This document shows, piece after piece, positions 49,951-50,763 of a stretch of 50,763 nucleotides of DNA; within the stretch, counting starts at the first letter, position 1, and each line of letters begins with the position of its first letter. Both the position numbers and the translations under genes were made by a program. This DNA comes from Anaerolineae bacterium. Lineage in GTDB: Bacteria; Chloroflexota; Anaerolineae; JAFGEY01. Location of the stretch: positions 1-50,763 of the forward strand of contig JAFGIE010000120.1 in NCBI GenBank assembly GCA_016929775.1, written 5' to 3'. The notes under the pieces were generated by a model that had not been told where the DNA came from, did no database searches, and saw only the letters and a program-made list of their open reading frames with translations.

Positions 49951-50763
49951 TTACGCCGCTGCGCCGCTCTCCTCCGCGTCTTCCACGTCCTCGGCTGTCT
50001 CTTCCGGCTCCTCTGTCTCCGTCTCTGCCGCATCCTCAGGCGCGCCCTCGCGCGACTCGGCTTGCAGCTTGGCGGCTTGCGTCGGGTCGCCGATGTGCAG
50101 CGTGTCATAGGCCTGCTGCGAGGTCTCGAACGCCCCCACCCCCTCGTGTCCGTGCCAGTCTCCCTGGTGGTAGATCGGGTTCGGCAGGCCTGTCTCCTGC
50201 TCGCGCTGGGCGATCCACGCCAGCATGCGTCCCTTGAGGAGGGCTACCACGTCGGGCTGCGCCTCGGCGAGGTTGACGTTCTCGCCCGGGTCCTCGATCA
50301 GATTGTAGAGCTCGACCGCCGGCTTGAAGTGAAAATCTGGTTCCAGGGCGACGATCAGCTTCCACTCTGGCGTGCGCCAACCGTGCTTGCGCATCCACGT
50401 GCACTCGGTGATATAGAACTCGCTGTCATAGGAGGCGACCTCGCCCCGGACCAGCTTCATCAGGCTCTGCCCGTCAAAGTCGATCCCGGCGTCGATCCCG
50501 GCTAGCTCGAGCAGGGTCGGCATCAGGTCTTGCTCGCGGTTGTAGCCCGCGATCCGCAGGCCCGCGGGCACTGCGGGGGGGTAGCGGATGATCAGCGGGA
50601 TGTGCAGCACGTTGTCGTACGTGCCGTGGTGGTCGAACCAGCACTCGTGGTCATACAGCGTCTCGCCATGATCGGCGTTGATGACGACGATCGTCTCGTC
50701 GAGGATCCCGAGCGCTTCGAGTGCAGTCAGGATGGTCTGGATGCAGGCATCCATGTAGGCCAC
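49951..50763 (-). CDS. Sulfatase (C-terminal part; gene continues past the window)
   Basis: At least 270 residues of the alkaline phosphatase-superfamily sulfatase C-terminal half: 'VVINADHGETLYDH' (metal-binding Asp31/His32 of the visible part), 'LHIPLIIRYPPAVPAG', 'LMPTLLELAGI' and 'WKLIVALEPDFHF'. 'YNLIEDPGENVNLA' is the usual late motif. The Cys/Ser that becomes formylglycine would lie in the missing N-terminal part. The last 35 residues form an unusual acidic tail rich in Glu, Asp and Ala, not part of the catalytic fold. It is the upstream gene of the operon and likely removes sulfate from a glycan. Confidence 0.9.
   Translation of the reverse strand: MAYMDACIQTILTALEALGILDETIVVINADHGETLYDHECWFDHHGTYDNVLHIPLIIRYPPAVPAGLRIAGYNREQDLMPTLLELAGIDAGIDFDGQSLMKLVRGEVASYDSEFYITECTWMRKHGWRTPEWKLIVALEPDFHFKPAVELYNLIEDPGENVNLAEAQPDVVALLKGRMLAWIAQREQETGLPNPIYHQGDWHGHEGVGAFETSQQAYDTLHIGDPTQAAKLQAESREGAPEDAAETETEEPEETAEDVEDAEESGAAA

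Overview
The window is GC-rich bacterial DNA, most likely from a member of the Chloroflexota (Caldilineae or Anaerolineae-like). This is inference. It rests on three exported proteins ending in a '[YF]LP[LI][VM][LI]R' tail, which I remember as common in that phylum, and on the mix of GH172, GH114-like, serpin, cyclase-STAND-LuxR, CHAT and caspase-like genes. There are no rRNA, tRNA, CRISPR or IS genes. Many genes carry strong Shine-Dalgarno sequences that move the start inward from the longest possible reading frame, and several sigma-70-type promoters have N16-N17 spacers.

Layout. 1-9.4 kb: the end of an unknown gene, a nucleotidyltransferase stump, a Gfo/Idh/MocA oxidoreductase, a GH172 (DUF2961) protein, a zinc-ribbon membrane protein, a papain-like lipoprotein, a GH114-like lipoprotein, and a PadR regulator translationally coupled to a membrane protein. 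9.5-17.7 kb: a promoter with a palindromic operator, a long 5'-leader hairpin, a 1,448-residue secreted YD/RHS protein with a Cys-rich tail, a small exported protein, and a 1,008-residue cyclase-STAND-LuxR regulator. 17.7-26.5 kb: three paralogous papain-like (BtrH/C39-like) proteins lacking an evident Cys-His dyad. They sit with an AbiEii-like nucleotidyltransferase, a GyrI-like protein (plus a broken one), a flavin split-barrel protein, an alpha/alpha-toroid protein, a nitrilase and an Fpg/Nei-like protein without the catalytic proline. 26.7-34.8 kb: a dead serpin followed by exported proteins: a metzincin-like/NHL protein, a beta-propeller, a lipoprotein, a three-repeat protein, and a small membrane-anchored protein. 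34.9-39.7 kb: an Lhr-type helicase. 39.7-45.8 kb (minus strand): a sialidase-like protein and a two-gene TPR-CHAT plus caspase-like operon. 46.0 kb to the end (minus strand): sulfatase, oxidoreductase, sulfotransferase, oxidoreductase and sugar isomerase.

The most interesting candidates are: (i) the TPR-CHAT/caspase pair, whose CHAT protein has five near-identical 18-residue linker repeats each with a 'VRQ' that a basic-specific caspase relative might cut; (ii) the papain-like pseudo-enzyme/nitrilase cluster; (iii) a TAGAA-N6-TTCTA palindrome with a co-conserved extended -10 promoter shared by the nucleotidyltransferase and Lhr genes; (iv) a two-copy nested hairpin with covarying stems; and (v) an inverted repeat whose two arms supply the stop codons of two converging genes.
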